Positions 13,952-22,398 of a stretch of DNA of 36,212 bases are shown here, in pieces (within the stretch, counting starts at the first letter, position 1; every line of letters starts with the position of its first letter). The stretch lies in IMG/VR virus record IMGVR_UViG_3300041402_000206, positions 1-36,212 of that record; one strand, 5' to 3'. The stretch comes from a virus. Under the pieces are notes generated by a model. It was not told the origin of the DNA and ran no database searches. It saw nothing but the letters and a program-made list of their open reading frames with translations. Position numbers and translations under genes: made by a program.

Positions 13952-14372
13952 TTATATAGGTTAAAATTAACCATCCCCTGTTGTAAGAAGTTGAATCATA
14001 ATCAGTATGATCGAACTTGCCGCCCGTTAATCTAACTATGTTTACATTGGTTGCGTCTATTTCACCTACATATCCTTGTGGGGTAGTGTCAGTAGCATCA
14101 ACACCTGTATCAATAGGAAACTTAGAAGTATTAGCATCATTCCTTATAAGAACTTCAGCGGATATAATGTCATTAGCCTCTAGCCCATGAGCTACATCTA
14201 TATCAGTAGTGGCGTTCATATCCCAATCACCAAGATCTATTATCTCGGTTCTTTTCTGATTAACTAATTCGGCATTTAATTCTAGGTATTCTGTAAACCT
14301 TCGGGTTGCCCTCCCTTCTGGGTCTACAATATTCTCACCCCTCCTAGGCGCTATTAGTAATATAAAAGCCAT
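13944..14372 (-). CDS. Tail needle/fibre-like protein with WDMN module
   Basis: A 142-residue protein directly after the gp10-like gene, the place of the P22 tail needle gene. The N-terminal segment (VDPEGRATRRFTEYLELN, then a short helix) is a motif often seen at the start of proteins plugged into the tail hub. Residues from about 47 (LGDWDMNATTDIDVAHGL) through AEVLIRND to NRGWLILTY form a beta module. A related module ends the tail fibre at 8727-9917. It lacks the long coiled coil of P22 gp26, so tail needle is a positional guess. Confidence 0.65.
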   Translation of the reverse strand: MAFILLIAPRRGENIVDPEGRATRRFTEYLELNAELVNQKRTEIIDLGDWDMNATTDIDVAHGLEANDIISAEVLIRNDANTSKFPIDTGVDATDTTPQGYVGEIDATNVNIVRLTGGKFDHTDYDSTSYNRGWLILTYIND

Positions 14373-15808
14373 TAATTATATCCCTCTTCCAGAGTACCTT
14401 CCATCTTGAGTATATTGGCCTTTACGGGGTCTGAATTAGTAAACCTTACTACCCTATTAAAAGGCACTCTACCTAGCCTTCTCCACACCACACGCTTGTT
14501 ATACTCACCTATTTTACCAAAGGATCTAGCCCTTTCTGCTGAGAATGTCCTTCCCCCATCATCGCTATAGCTCATTCTTATTTGTGGATCTGAACCTTGA
14601 CCACTTGTTAGCCCTGTTCCTGTTTCCATAAATAATTCATTCTCTGACCAATACTGAGAGCTACCATCTATCATGTAAGGTTGTGAAGTTCTTTCCTGGT
14701 AGATAGTCTCACCATATTCAGTAAAAACATCATCAAGTTTACCCATTCTTCCGTCTTCTGTATCGGTACAGAGTATTTCACCATAAGCCTGAACGATTGC
14801 GCTCACTCTCCACTTATTATCATCAATGCCACTCTGCATCTGAAACCATCTTTTAGAAGTTCCGTTATAACAAAAGGTCACATCTGGGATAGTGTCTGAT
14901 TCAAAGGTAAAGGCAACTATAAATTGCCCATTGACAGTGAAGGTATAGGAAAAGGCTAAAGCTATTTCATCTTCTGTAAACTTTTGTATTGCATGATCTA
15001 TAGCGTCAGTAGATATCTTAACGGCCGTTTGACTACTTACTACTCGCCATATAGCCGCCTTTTCATTTACACCGCCACCTATAAACATAAATGTATTATC
15101 AAATTCAACTGGAGAGAATTTAGCGTAACAGCCCTTCTGTATATTAGCGCCCTGTATACGTTGAAAAGGAAAACCAGATCCACCTATATTCTGGAAAACT
15201 TCTATAGTCTCTTCACCTAGTATAAACAATTCATTATGATTAACATGACCTGCTATGATTCTATCAGGGTTAATCTCTGCTGTGCCAAAGTCTAAAGCAT
15301 CAAAGGTAAGTGGATCATTCAAAGCTGAATTAAAGAATACACTTCCATCTGAGGCAGTATAGACATAATAACCATCTTTAAAAACTACGGTATCTGAGGC
15401 TATATAGTCAGGGTCAGTAACTTGCGTTATATTTGATGTTCCACTATCGAACTGATAAGCGTTGCCACCAGGAACTACAATAGCCAACTTAGTTCCATTA
15501 CTTGCCATTGATACTCTACCTGTTCCTGTTATAGCTCCATAGTTGGTATATGCTCCGGCTGAATCAAAAGAATACAAAGCTGTACCATTGACTACATAAG
15601 GAATACCGCCCATTACTATAGCACCCCTGTTTGACGCATCACCTGTGGTACCAAAGGCAGTTAAGGACTGAGGCGTTATTAATGCCCCTTGGCTCAATGC
15701 CTCCCCTTCTGCTATCTGAGGTATCCAGTTAATGCAGTTCTGGTGAGACATAGGAATAGATTGATTCTCGTAAAATCCACCAAATATGTTAAGTGGTAAT
15801 TGTGGCAT
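14372..15808 (-). CDS. Packaged-DNA stabilisation protein, P22 gp10-like
   Basis: A 478-residue protein of the phage stabilisation (gp10) family, which forms the tail hub below the portal and gp4 and closes the DNA-filled head. Diagnostic features are the N-terminal region (PLNIFGGFYENQSIPMSHQN followed by CINWIPQ), repeated beta-blade segments (LAIVVPGGNAYQFD; DGYYVYTASDGSVFFNSAL; HNELFILGEETIEVFQNIGG) and the C-terminal part (MSYSDDGGRTFSAERARSFG, then RRLGRVPFNRVVRF). The length matches the family. It starts at the last base of the upstream gene's stop. Confidence 0.9.
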   Translation of the reverse strand: MPQLPLNIFGGFYENQSIPMSHQNCINWIPQIAEGEALSQGALITPQSLTAFGTTGDASNRGAIVMGGIPYVVNGTALYSFDSAGAYTNYGAITGTGRVSMASNGTKLAIVVPGGNAYQFDSGTSNITQVTDPDYIASDTVVFKDGYYVYTASDGSVFFNSALNDPLTFDALDFGTAEINPDRIIAGHVNHNELFILGEETIEVFQNIGGSGFPFQRIQGANIQKGCYAKFSPVEFDNTFMFIGGGVNEKAAIWRVVSSQTAVKISTDAIDHAIQKFTEDEIALAFSYTFTVNGQFIVAFTFESDTIPDVTFCYNGTSKRWFQMQSGIDDNKWRVSAIVQAYGEILCTDTEDGRMGKLDDVFTEYGETIYQERTSQPYMIDGSSQYWSENELFMETGTGLTSGQGSDPQIRMSYSDDGGRTFSAERARSFGKIGEYNKRVVWRRLGRVPFNRVVRFTNSDPVKANILKMEGTLEEGYN

Positions 15809-16521
15809 TAAGCAGCCCCCGTATCATACCAAAATAAGTTATGCAATATGTCAGCAGTACCACCGCCATTGTTTGTAGTTCTTATAAGATAATCTCTGGC
15901 ACTTGCGCCATCAGGAGCCATTACAAATTCTGGAACCGCCATATCTTGAGTTCCTGTAGCCTTGTTTTCCCCTAGCATAGCACCTTGCCCCTTGTATTCC
16001 CCTAGGTCTGTTATTGTAGGGCCAGTAAACAGCAATAACCCTGATGTCTTAACTATGGCATCATTAGTAGAGGCTATCTGCGTATCAGGCGTTCCATCTG
16101 CTGAGGCTGTCACACCACTATAAAGCAAAACATCAACATCAAGCGTCAATGTGTTAGCCTTTGCTTTAGCATTGAATCTAAAATGAATTTGTCTGGTTGC
16201 ATCTCCAGCAGGAACCCTAAGCAGCATATCAATGGTAGCTTCTGACGCTAGCCCGTTATGTCTCTCACTATGTATAAATACGTTACCTTCATGGCCTAAG
16301 TGGTGAAAAGTACTTGTAGTAGGCATACTCTTAACAAGTGGATCTATTTCTATTCCATCTCTTCTAGGGCACCAACCAGCACCACTCCATTCATAAACTA
16401 AGCCTGTATCACTTTCAATTATTAATTGCCCTATAAAAGCACCTATGGGCTTAGTATCAGTTGATACAATAACTTTTGCATATTTATCAGAACCTTTGGT
16501 TGGTGAATCGCCTATACTCAT
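15808..16521 (-). CDS. Virion structural protein with MSxG N-terminal module
   Basis: A 237-residue protein in the tail block. Its first 50 residues (MSIGDSPTKGSDKYAKVIVS, then IGQLIIESDTGLVYEWSGAGW) closely resemble those of the product of 18476-18976, so they probably dock to the same virion site. The rest is beta-rich (LLRVPAGDATRQIHFRFNAK; DVDVLLYSGVTASAD). No known family beyond the shared module. The SD is AAGGAGATAAC. Confidence 0.7.
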   Translation of the reverse strand: MSIGDSPTKGSDKYAKVIVSTDTKPIGAFIGQLIIESDTGLVYEWSGAGWCPRRDGIEIDPLVKSMPTTSTFHHLGHEGNVFIHSERHNGLASEATIDMLLRVPAGDATRQIHFRFNAKAKANTLTLDVDVLLYSGVTASADGTPDTQIASTNDAIVKTSGLLLFTGPTITDLGEYKGQGAMLGENKATGTQDMAVPEFVMAPDGASARDYLIRTTNNGGGTADILHNLFWYDTGAA

Positions 16522-16530
16522 GTTATCTCC

Positions 16531-17166
16531 TTATGTATGCTCTTCTATGCAAAGTTTATCTGTAAACATTTGATGTGAACCAGTACCATCACTTGTATGT
16601 AGAAATCTAACTATAGACTCACCAGAACTAACATATGGACTTGAATCTACGGGGTAAGGCCATTCTCTAAATATATCTGTCGTAGTAATAGGTATATCGG
16701 AAGTTCCTGCCCTAATATCATCGAAACCGTCTACATAGCCTGTAGCAGTCACCCAGGCATCCCCACCGCTTCCCTCTTGTGACCAATAGGCTTCCCAATC
16801 AACACCAGTTCCAGGTTCGGTAGCTGCACCAGAAGTATGGCTTCGGATACATTTATAATTGGTGGCACTATGCGTCACATTGTCTATAGTGGTTTCATAG
16901 TTTCTTATCATCACTTCTACTTCGTGAACATTTCCACCATCATAGAAGCCCCAAAAACAAACAGCTTCAGGATTGACAATACCACTAAACACAAAATCAA
17001 TAATAAATCCTGTATCTCCCGTTATTTCTTGAACATCTATATAGTTTGCATCGGCATAATGGAGAGTTGCAACTGCTCCACCATTTAATGTTCCTAAAAC
17101 TACATCTACAGAGTCAGGGAACTTAAAAGGGCTTGTATCAACACCAGTATTATCTATCTCAACCAT
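16531..17166 (-). CDS. Virion protein with chitin-binding-like YKCIRSHTS module
   Basis: A 211-residue beta-rich protein. Around residue 103 it has YKCIRSHTSGAATEPGTGVD followed by WEAYW, a small aromatic-rich module frequent in phage tail and appendage proteins and similar to carbohydrate-binding modules. This suggests binding to glycans or to other virion parts. It lies in the tail block. The function of the flanking domains is unknown. Confidence 0.68.
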   Translation of the reverse strand: MVEIDNTGVDTSPFKFPDSVDVVLGTLNGGAVATLHYADANYIDVQEITGDTGFIIDFVFSGIVNPEAVCFWGFYDGGNVHEVEVMIRNYETTIDNVTHSATNYKCIRSHTSGAATEPGTGVDWEAYWSQEGSGGDAWVTATGYVDGFDDIRAGTSDIPITTTDIFREWPYPVDSSPYVSSGESIVRFLHTSDGTGSHQMFTDKLCIEEHT

Positions 17167-17168
17167 GC

Positions 17169-17465
17169 TTAATCCTTTTCATTGAAATATTGAGGTTGTA
17201 TAGTTGCATCAGTAGTAACCCGAATAGCCTTAAAGTTCTCTACATCATGTTGCTCTGAAATAGTGACAACCGCCCCCACTTTAGCAGGTGTTCCAATGGA
17301 TGCAGTCGGGGTACCCCCGTCCACCCTAAACCTTATATCGGCACTCTCTACAACAAATACAGCCTTATATGGCTTATCTCTACCATTGGGAGGGTTTGTA
17401 GTGGCGCTCGTAAAGCCTATTGCTGTGTTGCTAACCGTTATTGATTCTGTTGCGTATGCTCCCAT
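17169..17465 (-). CDS. Small beta-rich virion protein (98 aa)
   Basis: A 98-residue protein whose pattern (SNTAIGFTSA, AVFVVESADIRFRVDGGTPT, GAVVTISEQHDVENFKAIRV) recurs in many phages as a small structural protein. Likely a single beta-sandwich domain decorating the head or tail. ATG at 17465 follows AGAGGTAATT. Confidence 0.7.
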   Translation of the reverse strand: MGAYATESITVSNTAIGFTSATTNPPNGRDKPYKAVFVVESADIRFRVDGGTPTASIGTPAKVGAVVTISEQHDVENFKAIRVTTDATIQPQYFNEKD

Positions 17466-17480
17466 AATTACCTCTTAAAA

Positions 17481-18125
17481 TTAATAATGTCCTGCATCGA
17501 AAAAGAAAGGGAACCCAGAAATAACACCACCTTCCTGTAAGTCCAAATTTTCCGACTCCCCTGATACGACCCCAGTTGTTGCATTGTTTAAACTTATTGC
17601 CCCATAGATATATTGAAAATCCTTTTTAGATGAATGAAGGGCAACTGTTAATGTTTCAACCAAAACTGTCCTAGCTATATCGGAAAATATCTCACATTTT
17701 AATTGTCCGTAAGTTCCGATTGATTCATCCCTGCTAATTATAAAATAATAATAAGTATTAAACGAAAGCGCCAACGATGAATCTGTATATAAAGTTCCAC
17801 CATCACATTCAATTAATCTTATACTAGAAGCGGTAGTTACCCAATAAAGACCTAAGAAATCTTTATTCCCTGCAAACTGCCCCCACCAATCATCCACCAC
17901 ATTAGCTAAATGCCAGAAGTGCATAGTATAGTTTGTTGGTCCAGAAACTACTTTAGAGTCTACTAAGTGGTCAAAATTTCCATCAAAATGACCAACTCCT
18001 TTATCATCATATACATAAGCATCGACATCTCTAGGCAATAAAGTAGTTACTATCTTAGGAGCAGTAACGGTAAAGTTGCCCCCAGGGTCTACTTCTGTAT
18101 AAGTTGTAAAATTTTCAAGCCCCAT
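17481..18125 (-). CDS. Lectin-like (concanavalin/LamG-type) virion protein
   Basis: A 214-residue beta-rich protein with jelly-roll-like features: GVGHFDGNFDHLVDSKVVSG, NYTMHFWHLAN, RLIECDGGTLYTDSSLALSF, YYYFIISRD and YGAISLNNATTG. This pattern is typical of LamG/concanavalin-like domains in phage structural genes. A glycan-binding or structural role is inferred. The start overlaps the upstream stop (TAATG). Confidence 0.6.
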   Translation of the reverse strand: MGLENFTTYTEVDPGGNFTVTAPKIVTTLLPRDVDAYVYDDKGVGHFDGNFDHLVDSKVVSGPTNYTMHFWHLANVVDDWWGQFAGNKDFLGLYWVTTASSIRLIECDGGTLYTDSSLALSFNTYYYFIISRDESIGTYGQLKCEIFSDIARTVLVETLTVALHSSKKDFQYIYGAISLNNATTGVVSGESENLDLQEGGVISGFPFFFDAGHY

Positions 18126-18454
18126 TATGAGATATCACTGTCTAAGTTTGGAGAGAACCTAGTGCTTTTACTCAAGGACTGCTTTAATACTCCTTCAGAC
18201 TCCAATAGAACTCTAGTCTTGACTTCGTACCTTATTTTCAAATATTCTTCCCACTTTGACTTGCTTAGTTTTCCTTCTTGGTAGGGGAATAATATCTGGG
18301 TATCTGCCCTAAGTTTCTGGTATTGTGTCAAGGTAAGACCTTCTGTATACCATCTTCCCATGATATTACGTTCTAATCTGAATAGCTCCATAGCTCTTTC
18401 AATCCAAGCCATTTTTGCACCTAATGTAGTACACAATAAAGGATATTTAATCAT
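18125..18454 (-). CDS. Hypothetical protein in the tail block (109 aa)
   Basis: A helical, basic protein (RAMELFRLERNIMGRWYTEG, QYQKLRADTQILFPYQEGKL). ATG at 18454 has only a weak SD; a second Met at residue 15 is an alternative start. Its compact helical character contrasts with the beta-rich neighbours, so a connector or chaperone role is possible. Not recognised. Confidence 0.6.
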   Translation of the reverse strand: MIKYPLLCTTLGAKMAWIERAMELFRLERNIMGRWYTEGLTLTQYQKLRADTQILFPYQEGKLSKSKWEEYLKIRYEVKTRVLLESEGVLKQSLSKSTRFSPNLDSDIS

Positions 18455-18475
18455 AATCTTACATCGCCCCTACTA

Positions 18476-18976
18476 TTAAACCGTTGTATAGTAAATTGCA
18501 TAGCTTATGTCTTCAGCTACACTGTTAGCTATCACCACATCTTCACCTAATGCCCCTTCTATATAATTACTAGATAGTGGTAGCATCCAATGAACACCGC
18601 CCACTATTGCATTACGCATCTTAACTATCTTTTGAGTACTACCTACATCTATAGTGATATCACCTGTCAATGTAGCGTCTGCCGAGATAGATACCCCATA
18701 AACTCTTACCTTGTCTCCTGCCGCTATAGTGACTGCTGTTGTATCACCAGAACTAGCCTTATCATCTACCGCTGTAGTCATGGAAACACCAGTAGTAGAT
18801 GCCGAGCCGCCAGCCGCTATAAGCTGCCATGACAAGCCTGTCCATTCATATTTATCACCTGTATCTGTTTCTATTGCTATTTGTCCGACAAAGGCGCTAG
18901 GGGGCTTTGTAGCTGTTGATAAGCCAGCCCAAGCATATTCATCAGAACCTATTTTGGGAGCTTCACCTACACTCAT
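18476..18976 (-). CDS. Virion structural protein with MSxG N-terminal module
   Basis: A 166-residue protein. Its first 50 residues (MSVGEAPKIGSDEYAWAGLS, then VGQIAIETDTGDKYEWTGLSW) are homologous to the start of the product of 15808-16521. The C-terminal part is a small beta domain (VTIAAGDKVRVYGVSISADA, then GDITIDVG). It is encoded next to the gp4-like gene and overlaps it by TAATG. Probably a head or tail surface component. Confidence 0.7.
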   Translation of the reverse strand: MSVGEAPKIGSDEYAWAGLSTATKPPSAFVGQIAIETDTGDKYEWTGLSWQLIAAGGSASTTGVSMTTAVDDKASSGDTTAVTIAAGDKVRVYGVSISADATLTGDITIDVGSTQKIVKMRNAIVGGVHWMLPLSSNYIEGALGEDVVIANSVAEDISYAIYYTTV

Positions 18977-19416
18977 TAGAAATTCCTCTTATTTTTTTCA
19001 GGAAAGAAAGTCTCATCATACCAATTATCATCTTCACATTGATTACCCGACCCCCTTGGAAGAGTGGAAGGCATATCAACATCACCTATAAATACATTGG
19101 CAGTTAACATATTATTGAAATTGGTTTTGAATGTTTCTGCTAAAGCCGGTGATACTGGCCTAGAGTATTCAGGAGCCATGAAGATAGCGAGGCCATCAAT
19201 TACGGCTGCATTGGCACCCCTTGGTATCCTTACTTCGTCTGTAATGCCAGCAACAGGAGAGAAGCCAAGATTATAACCAGCTTCCTCCCAATTACTAAGC
19301 ATATCATTTAATAAAGAAAGCCCGTCCTGGAGTTCGGCAGGTTCTAAGGAGGTTTCCGCTGCACGAATCCCCAGACGGGTGAGTGATCTAGTTATAATTT
19401 CTGTTGCTGTTGCCAT
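18976..19416 (-). CDS. Tail accessory factor, P22 gp4-like
   Basis: A 146-residue protein matching the P22 gp4 family, which binds beneath the portal to start tail assembly. The conserved helical start is MATATEIITRSLTRLGIRAA, then LEPAELQDGLSLLNDMLSNW and IPRGANAAVIDGLAIFMAPE. It lies between coat and gp10, as in P22. In P22 gp4 also has muramidase activity; no catalytic motif can be confirmed here. Confidence 0.85.
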   Translation of the reverse strand: MATATEIITRSLTRLGIRAAETSLEPAELQDGLSLLNDMLSNWEEAGYNLGFSPVAGITDEVRIPRGANAAVIDGLAIFMAPEYSRPVSPALAETFKTNFNNMLTANVFIGDVDMPSTLPRGSGNQCEDDNWYDETFFPEKNKRNF

Positions 19417-19424
19417 ATAAACCT

Positions 19425-19772
19425 CTAGTGTTCTGTTGGCCCATCAATTAACGATTGTACTTGCTTTTTCAATGTTTTTAGTTTCTGTCTTTTGTCTAGC
19501 TCTGCGCCAAAGTGTTCCCTGGCATATTCTTCTAGTTCGTGCTTATCCATTTCATTGATATTTAAAGCGCCATTAAGGGAGTTAACAACACCCTCTACGG
19601 TTTCACCAAGAGCTTGCACAGCCATAGCATCATCAGGATCAACGCCAAAATCAGGGAGCTTAATGAAAAATGCTGGCGAGTCCTTCCATCCTTTCTCTTC
19701 GTATGATTCAACTTCTTCACGCTCAATTATTATAGGCTCTTCTGTTTCGTGATATATCCATGTTCTACCCAT
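19425..19772 (-). CDS. Head-region protein with C-terminal SAP/HeH-like motif (115 aa)
   Basis: The N-terminal half is short and polar (MGRTWIYHETEEPIIIEREE). The C-terminal 40 residues (MDKHELEEYAREHFGAELDK, then KTLKKQVQSLID) fit a helix-extended-helix/SAP-like motif. Such proteins often occur between coat and gp4 genes in P22-like phages. The motif may bind DNA or another head protein. Confidence 0.68.
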   Translation of the reverse strand: MGRTWIYHETEEPIIIEREEVESYEEKGWKDSPAFFIKLPDFGVDPDDAMAVQALGETVEGVVNSLNGALNINEMDKHELEEYAREHFGAELDKRQKLKTLKKQVQSLIDGPTEH

Positions 19773-19797
19773 TGTATTGCCTTTCTTTTAAAGTTTT

Positions 19798-19811
19798 GCC
19801 CCCGAAGGGGC
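19798..19811 (-). other. UUCG hairpin downstream of the small head-protein gene
   Basis: A perfect 5-bp GCCCC/GGGGC stem closes a UUCG tetraloop (minus strand), 6 bases after the stop at 19817. No T tract follows, so it is not a standard terminator. It could mark an mRNA 3' end by processing or protect the coat-region mRNA. Confidence 0.6.
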
Positions 19812-19816
19812 GTTAG

Positions 19817-20134
19817 TTATACTTTTACTGCACCTACATCTGTTTGATTAGGCTTCCACCAGAATAGTTTATAAGTCTCTGAAGAAGCGTCAACTGCTCC
19901 AGCCGTGCTATTAACTACTGTTAGTATTAATGTATCTTTAGCACTAACCCTTGCATTACAAACTGCTATACCAGCGTCAAGGCTAGGCTTGTTTACAGCT
20001 ACAAACATATCTGTAGTTAAGCCAGGAACTGTTGCTGTTTCCTCTTCTGTTGTGTTTGCGGCGACGCTTCCAAGGTCTATTACTACATCAGCAACCCCAT
20101 AAGCATCTCCGTTTCTATCTGCTATACCGCCCAT
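19817..20134 (-). CDS. Small head protein, possible decoration protein (105 aa)
   Basis: A beta-rich protein directly downstream of the coat gene (GVADVVIDLGSVAANTTEEE, DTLILTVVNSTAGAV, YKLFWWKPN), a composition and position typical of head decoration proteins. It is separated from the coat gene by a terminator-like hairpin and has a strong SD (AGAAGGAGTAAAT), so expression is tuned separately. Decoration is inferred, not shown. Confidence 0.65.
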   Translation of the reverse strand: MGGIADRNGDAYGVADVVIDLGSVAANTTEEETATVPGLTTDMFVAVNKPSLDAGIAVCNARVSAKDTLILTVVNSTAGAVDASSETYKLFWWKPNQTDVGAVKV

Positions 20135-20147
20135 ATTTACTCCTTCT

Positions 20148-20176
20148 AAAAAATAGGGCGCTGCGAAAGCCGCCCC
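20148..20176 (-). terminator. Terminator hairpin between coat and small head-protein genes
   Basis: On the minus strand GGGCG (20171-20175) pairs with CGCCC (20156-20160) around an inner GC-UUUC-GC element, followed by TATTTTTT. A shorter T run also follows on the plus strand. It probably trims read-through so coat mRNA accumulates over downstream tail mRNA. Confidence 0.75.
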
Positions 20177-20184
20177 TTTTAGGT

Positions 20185-21432
20185 TTACTTAGTTATACGA
20201 CATGCAAAAGACCTATTCTGCACAATGACATCAAAGAGAATATCAAACCTGTATGATTGAGTCATACTTGTACCACTAAAGAACTTAGTAGTGGTGATTG
20301 ATACATTCTTGTAGTTCTCTCTGCTCTGCTTAACACCGCTTCCTTCCTCGGCAACATCAAGAGGAACAAACGCTATAGTAATTGCGTTCCTGTGGAAAGC
20401 TAGGTTCTGCTTGTAGCTTGATCCTGCTGTACCAGACTTGAGAGTAACGGCAGCACCATCAGCAGGGGCAGCAGTTACAGTCTGATAAGGCCCACTTATA
20501 ATCATAGGTGGCGCTATTACTAAAGTAAGAACGTCTGAAGTAGCTGTAGAAGCTATAGAGTCTTCAAGAACTGTGAAGGTCTGAAGATCACCAGTATCTT
20601 CTCTAGTCCTACGATTAACAGAGTTCACCCCTGCCAAAGTGAAGATGTCACCTTTCAGAAATGCTAATGCTGAAGAAGTTGAAGCAATACCATCAACATC
20701 CAAGGTCTGACTGTCAGTGTCTTTTGAGGCTAGATAGGTTACATTAATCGTACCAGCATCCTCGACAAGTATAGTACCTGTAGCGGCACCAACCGTGTGA
20801 GCTTTAAGGCTGTTTGATTCGTAGTTATCGAATCCTGCATATCTACCAAAGCTTGCTTCTTCAAGCGCTGTATTAGCAGTACCTTGAACGAATACACCCT
20901 TAAGACCGTTAGAAAGGCTTAGAGTTGTCTCTGCATCCCAGAAAGCGTTTCTATCACTATGAGGAACACCAAGCTTAGAAAGTTCAGCCTTTGCATTACC
21001 AATATCCAAAAAAGTGCTTGGAGTTGTGCCAGGAGTACCAACAAAGTTAGGTATCTCATAATAAACAGCCGCAATAGCAGATTCAACTACCTGTGCAAGC
21101 TCTTCCATTGCTGGCTTAATGTAACGCTCATTAGCGTCTTCAATCTTGAGAGAAAGATCCTCGTCTGTAATATCAAAACCTACATGTTGACGGTTATTGA
21201 TAGTAGCAGTTACCGTACCTTCCTCAATGTCGGTAGCGTTATACGTAGAACTCGCTGTAGCTTCAAACATTACAGGTCTACGAATATATGCTGTTGCACC
21301 TACCTTTGCACCTGAGAATACTCTTGAATCGTCAAGCTGTCTATCTATCTTTTGCCCCATTACTAGAGCATTTAGAAATTCTTTTACCGCCCATTTTGTT
21401 ACTAGGCTGGTGTTTTTAAAATCATTGGCCAT
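20185..21432 (-). CDS. Major coat (capsid) protein, P22 gp5-like
   Basis: A 415-residue protein of the P22 coat protein family (HK97-fold shell subunit). The N-terminal region is MANDFKNTSLVTKWAVKEFL, then KIDRQLDDSRVFSGAKVGAT and INNRQHVGFDITDEDLSLKI, the region that forms the E-loop and spine helix. The C-terminal part includes NLAFHRNAITIAFVPLDVAE and YRFDILFDVIVQNRSFACRI, matching the family end. The beta-rich middle (about 210-320) may be the inserted domain. The position after the scaffold gene agrees. Confidence 0.92.
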   Translation of the reverse strand: MANDFKNTSLVTKWAVKEFLNALVMGQKIDRQLDDSRVFSGAKVGATAYIRRPVMFEATASSTYNATDIEEGTVTATINNRQHVGFDITDEDLSLKIEDANERYIKPAMEELAQVVESAIAAVYYEIPNFVGTPGTTPSTFLDIGNAKAELSKLGVPHSDRNAFWDAETTLSLSNGLKGVFVQGTANTALEEASFGRYAGFDNYESNSLKAHTVGAATGTILVEDAGTINVTYLASKDTDSQTLDVDGIASTSSALAFLKGDIFTLAGVNSVNRRTREDTGDLQTFTVLEDSIASTATSDVLTLVIAPPMIISGPYQTVTAAPADGAAVTLKSGTAGSSYKQNLAFHRNAITIAFVPLDVAEEGSGVKQSRENYKNVSITTTKFFSGTSMTQSYRFDILFDVIVQNRSFACRITK

Positions 21433-21456
21433 TTTACTTTACTCCTGTTTGGCCAG

Positions 21457-22260
21457 TTACCGCTTGTTAGGTAGATTGTATATCTCTTCCATATCCATAT
21501 CTTCTTGAGACTTCGATATTTCCGATCCACCTGCTGTTAATGTTTCAACTGGTACTGGCGCTTTTGATGGTGTGACTGTCTTATTGTCGGCAGTTAGCCC
21601 CATGCTAATTTGCCCTATTATAACAGCAGCGTTCATAGGAGTAGCGCTAGCGATTGAATCAGCAATGTCTAAATGCTCTGCAAGGTAATGAGCTAATTGT
21701 GGCCCTTTCTCTTGTGAGTAGATAGTCTTCAATGTGTCTTCTTGAAAAGTAGGCAATTTCTTAACTGCTTCATCATATTCAGGATGATCTGCTGCATACT
21801 TAGCTGCCTTATCGAAGAAACTATTAGTAACTTCCTGACTTTTCAATTCTACTGCTTGTTGATTCGTTGCTGCTTGCTGAGTCTCTAAAGCTTTTCTAAC
21901 CTCGTATTGAATGACGGCTTCCTGGTGCTTGCCATCATCATAATCAAAGTCCTCAAGTTGTGGTGCATCTGCTGGTAATACTGGCTTGCTTACCTGCGCA
22001 TCCAACTTGGCTTGTAGGTCATCAGCCCTACGCTTCTCTGCATACTTATCTGCTGTTATCTTGTTGATACGCTTCTGAACTGCATCCTGTGCAGGATCAC
22101 TAGGCGGGTCAACTGGAACTGGTGAGGCTTCCTCTGTAGCTTTAACCTCTGTTGTCTCTGGGGTAGCTTCGGGTGTTATTTCTGTTTCTTGCCCACCTGC
22201 TACCTGATCCATTGTCGGTTCTGCCACTACTACTTCTGCACCTGTATCTGTTGTTTCCAT
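21457..22260 (-). CDS. Scaffolding protein
   Basis: The start is ATG at 22260 behind GGAGGCAGTA; an ATG four codons earlier lies inside the SD. The 267-residue, highly acidic and helical product has a disordered N-terminus rich in Thr, Glu and Pro. A central coiled-coil region (RINKITADKYAEKRRADDLQ, VIQYEVRKALETQQAATNQQ) and Ala-rich helices follow. Position between portal and coat, composition and length fit a P22 gp8-type scaffold, which shapes the procapsid and then leaves. Confidence 0.82.
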   Translation of the reverse strand: METTDTGAEVVVAEPTMDQVAGGQETEITPEATPETTEVKATEEASPVPVDPPSDPAQDAVQKRINKITADKYAEKRRADDLQAKLDAQVSKPVLPADAPQLEDFDYDDGKHQEAVIQYEVRKALETQQAATNQQAVELKSQEVTNSFFDKAAKYAADHPEYDEAVKKLPTFQEDTLKTIYSQEKGPQLAHYLAEHLDIADSIASATPMNAAVIIGQISMGLTADNKTVTPSKAPVPVETLTAGGSEISKSQEDMDMEEIYNLPNKR

Positions 22261-22311
22261 TACTGCCTCCATAAGAGTTAATTAGCCCTTGTTAAGTACA
22301 AGGTGAACTTT

Positions 22312-22354
22312 AAAACAAAAAAGGCCACCAGACAGTTTCCCGTCAAAGTGGCCT
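22312..22354 (-). terminator. Strong terminator ending the two-gene moron cassette
   Basis: AGGCCAC (22348-22354, minus strand) pairs with GTGGCCT (22322-22328). An inner GAC/GTC pairing extends the hairpin, and TTTTTTGTTTT follows. It lies between the Tat-signal gene and the scaffold gene, so late transcription must read through it or a separate promoter must exist downstream. Confidence 0.9.
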
Positions 22355-22398
22355 AAGTTATTCTTATAACCGTATTGCTATTTAATTGTCAAAGAACT

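Noticed and set aside
22260-22310. A promoter for scaffold and coat just after the moron terminator
   Set aside because: Candidate boxes (TTGTAC with TCTTAT, or TTCACC with TAATTA) match poorly or have wrong spacing; not strong enough to call.
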